From the NCBI GenBank assembly GCA_963750395.1, contig CAVVQM010000007.1, positions 558,001-622,000 of the forward strand: a stretch of 64,000 nt of DNA. Direction: 5' to 3'. The position numbers and the translations under genes were made by a program. Source of the DNA: JADJPO01 sp963750395. Lineage in GTDB: Bacteria; Actinomycetota; Actinomycetes; Actinomycetales; Kineosporiaceae. This document shows, piece by piece, positions 63,605-64,000 of the stretch. Each line of letters starts with the position of its first letter. Positions within the stretch are counted from its first letter, which is position 1. The notes under the pieces are model-generated. The model saw nothing but the letters and a program-made list of their open reading frames with translations, was not told the origin of the DNA and did no database searches.

Positions 63605-64000
63605 TCAGTTGATGTTCACCATCGCGCCCTTCAGCGTGAGCTGGCCGCTCGCCTTGACCTCGGCCGTACCGTTCGAGGCCAGGTTCAGGGCGGACTTGGC
63701 GGCGACCTCGACGGACGTGCCACGCAGCACGACCTTCCCGTTCGTGGACTCGAGCACGAGGTCTGCCTCGCAGGTGATGGTGACGGTGTTCTGCTTGGCG
63801 TCGATCACGATGCTGTTCTTCGCGGACTTGTCGATGATCTCGATCTTCTCGGCGCCGTCGGTGTCGTCCAGCCGGACGACGTGCCCGCTGCGGGACTTGA
63901 GCATCCGGATGTTGTTCTTGCCGTCGCTGTTGGTCGCCGGAGGCTTGTCCTTGCCGTTCCAGAGCACGCCTAGCACGAAGGGCACCTGCGGGCTGCCGTG
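63605..64000 (-). CDS. VgrG-like spike protein, N-terminus beyond the right edge
   Basis: The visible 131 codons are the C-terminal end of a VgrG/gp5-gp27-type spike (Afp8-like): HGSPQVPFVLGVLWNGKDKP, RSGHVVRLDDTDGAEKIEII, then the beta-helix with repeating DKSAKNSIVIDAKQNTVTIT, NLASNGTAEVKASGQLTLKG. The frame is open to the window edge, so the OB and base parts lie outside. In these particles the trimeric spike carries the PAAR tip encoded next. Confidence 0.85.
   Translation of the reverse strand, partial: HGSPQVPFVLGVLWNGKDKPPATNSDGKNNIRMLKSRSGHVVRLDDTDGAEKIEIIDKSAKNSIVIDAKQNTVTITCEADLVLESTNGKVVLRGTSVEVAAKSALNLASNGTAEVKASGQLTLKGAMVNIN

Noticed and set aside
54223..64000. Prophage
   Set aside because: Only tail-type genes are seen and no integrase, capsid, portal or lysis gene; a tail-like particle is more likely, though the right-hand part is outside the window.

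Overview
The window is high-GC DNA from an actinomycete. The left end reproduces the order Rv1830 to Rv1822 of Mycobacterium tuberculosis: MerR, bifunctional nuclease, FtsR-type MerR, FHA (GarA/OdhI), GcvH, DUF881, Sbp, DUF881, CDP-alcohol phosphatidyltransferase. GTG starts, ATGA/GTGA overlaps and probable leaderless starts are common. I cannot name the genus. No tRNA, rRNA, CRISPR array, insertion sequence or integrase was seen.

Layout. 1-6.7 kb: the conserved actinobacterial block plus a sirtuin. 6.9-10.2 kb: phosphate transporter, DUF4190 membrane protein, an oxidoreductase remnant and an acetyltransferase. 10.3-17.6 kb: sulfatase, a flippase-like/GT4/esterase operon, a GGDEF-EAL protein and a small protein. 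17.8-21.7 kb: a secreted protein, a small membrane peptide, and a response regulator whose 3' end overlaps a convergent histidine kinase. 21.8-27.4 kb: an ABC exporter module (lipoprotein, two ATPases, FtsX-type permease, response regulator) in which every gene but one ATPase is broken by frame changes; a kinase diverges from it. 29-31.5 kb: a second RR/HK pair with a small secreted protein. 31.6-41.7 kb: an envelope island with a beta-propeller lipoprotein, a polysaccharide deacetylase, a PepSY protein, a second flippase/GT4 pair, an acyltransferase/GT2/P450 cassette and a multicopper oxidase. 41.8-47.2 kb: a GT2-GtrA protein, a GT39-like mannosyltransferase and three membrane genes. 47.4-54.1 kb: a complete Wadjet (jetABCD) operon in which jetC and jetD are out of frame. 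54.2-64 kb: one end of an extracellular contractile injection system or phage-tail-like particle, entering from the right edge.

The most interesting signal joins dispersed genes. Direct repeats of the form TTCAGG-N5-(C/T)TCAG, 11 bp apart, occur with a -10-like hexamer (CAGGGT or CACTAT) 26-27 bp from the start of the first repeat. They lie before the 19-kb response regulator, a truncated COG4705 membrane gene, the deacetylase operon (through a 16-codon leader) and the second flippase/GT4 operon; a weaker copy precedes the PepSY gene. I infer a regulon of an OmpR-type regulator controlling envelope glycan genes, probably with autoregulation.

A 3' fragment of the second GT4 gene recurs 3.5 kb downstream, so the acyltransferase/GT2/P450 cassette sits between direct repeats. 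Frame changes cluster in the ABC module and in jetC/jetD, with single cases elsewhere. They may be true decay or local assembly error; raw reads would decide.
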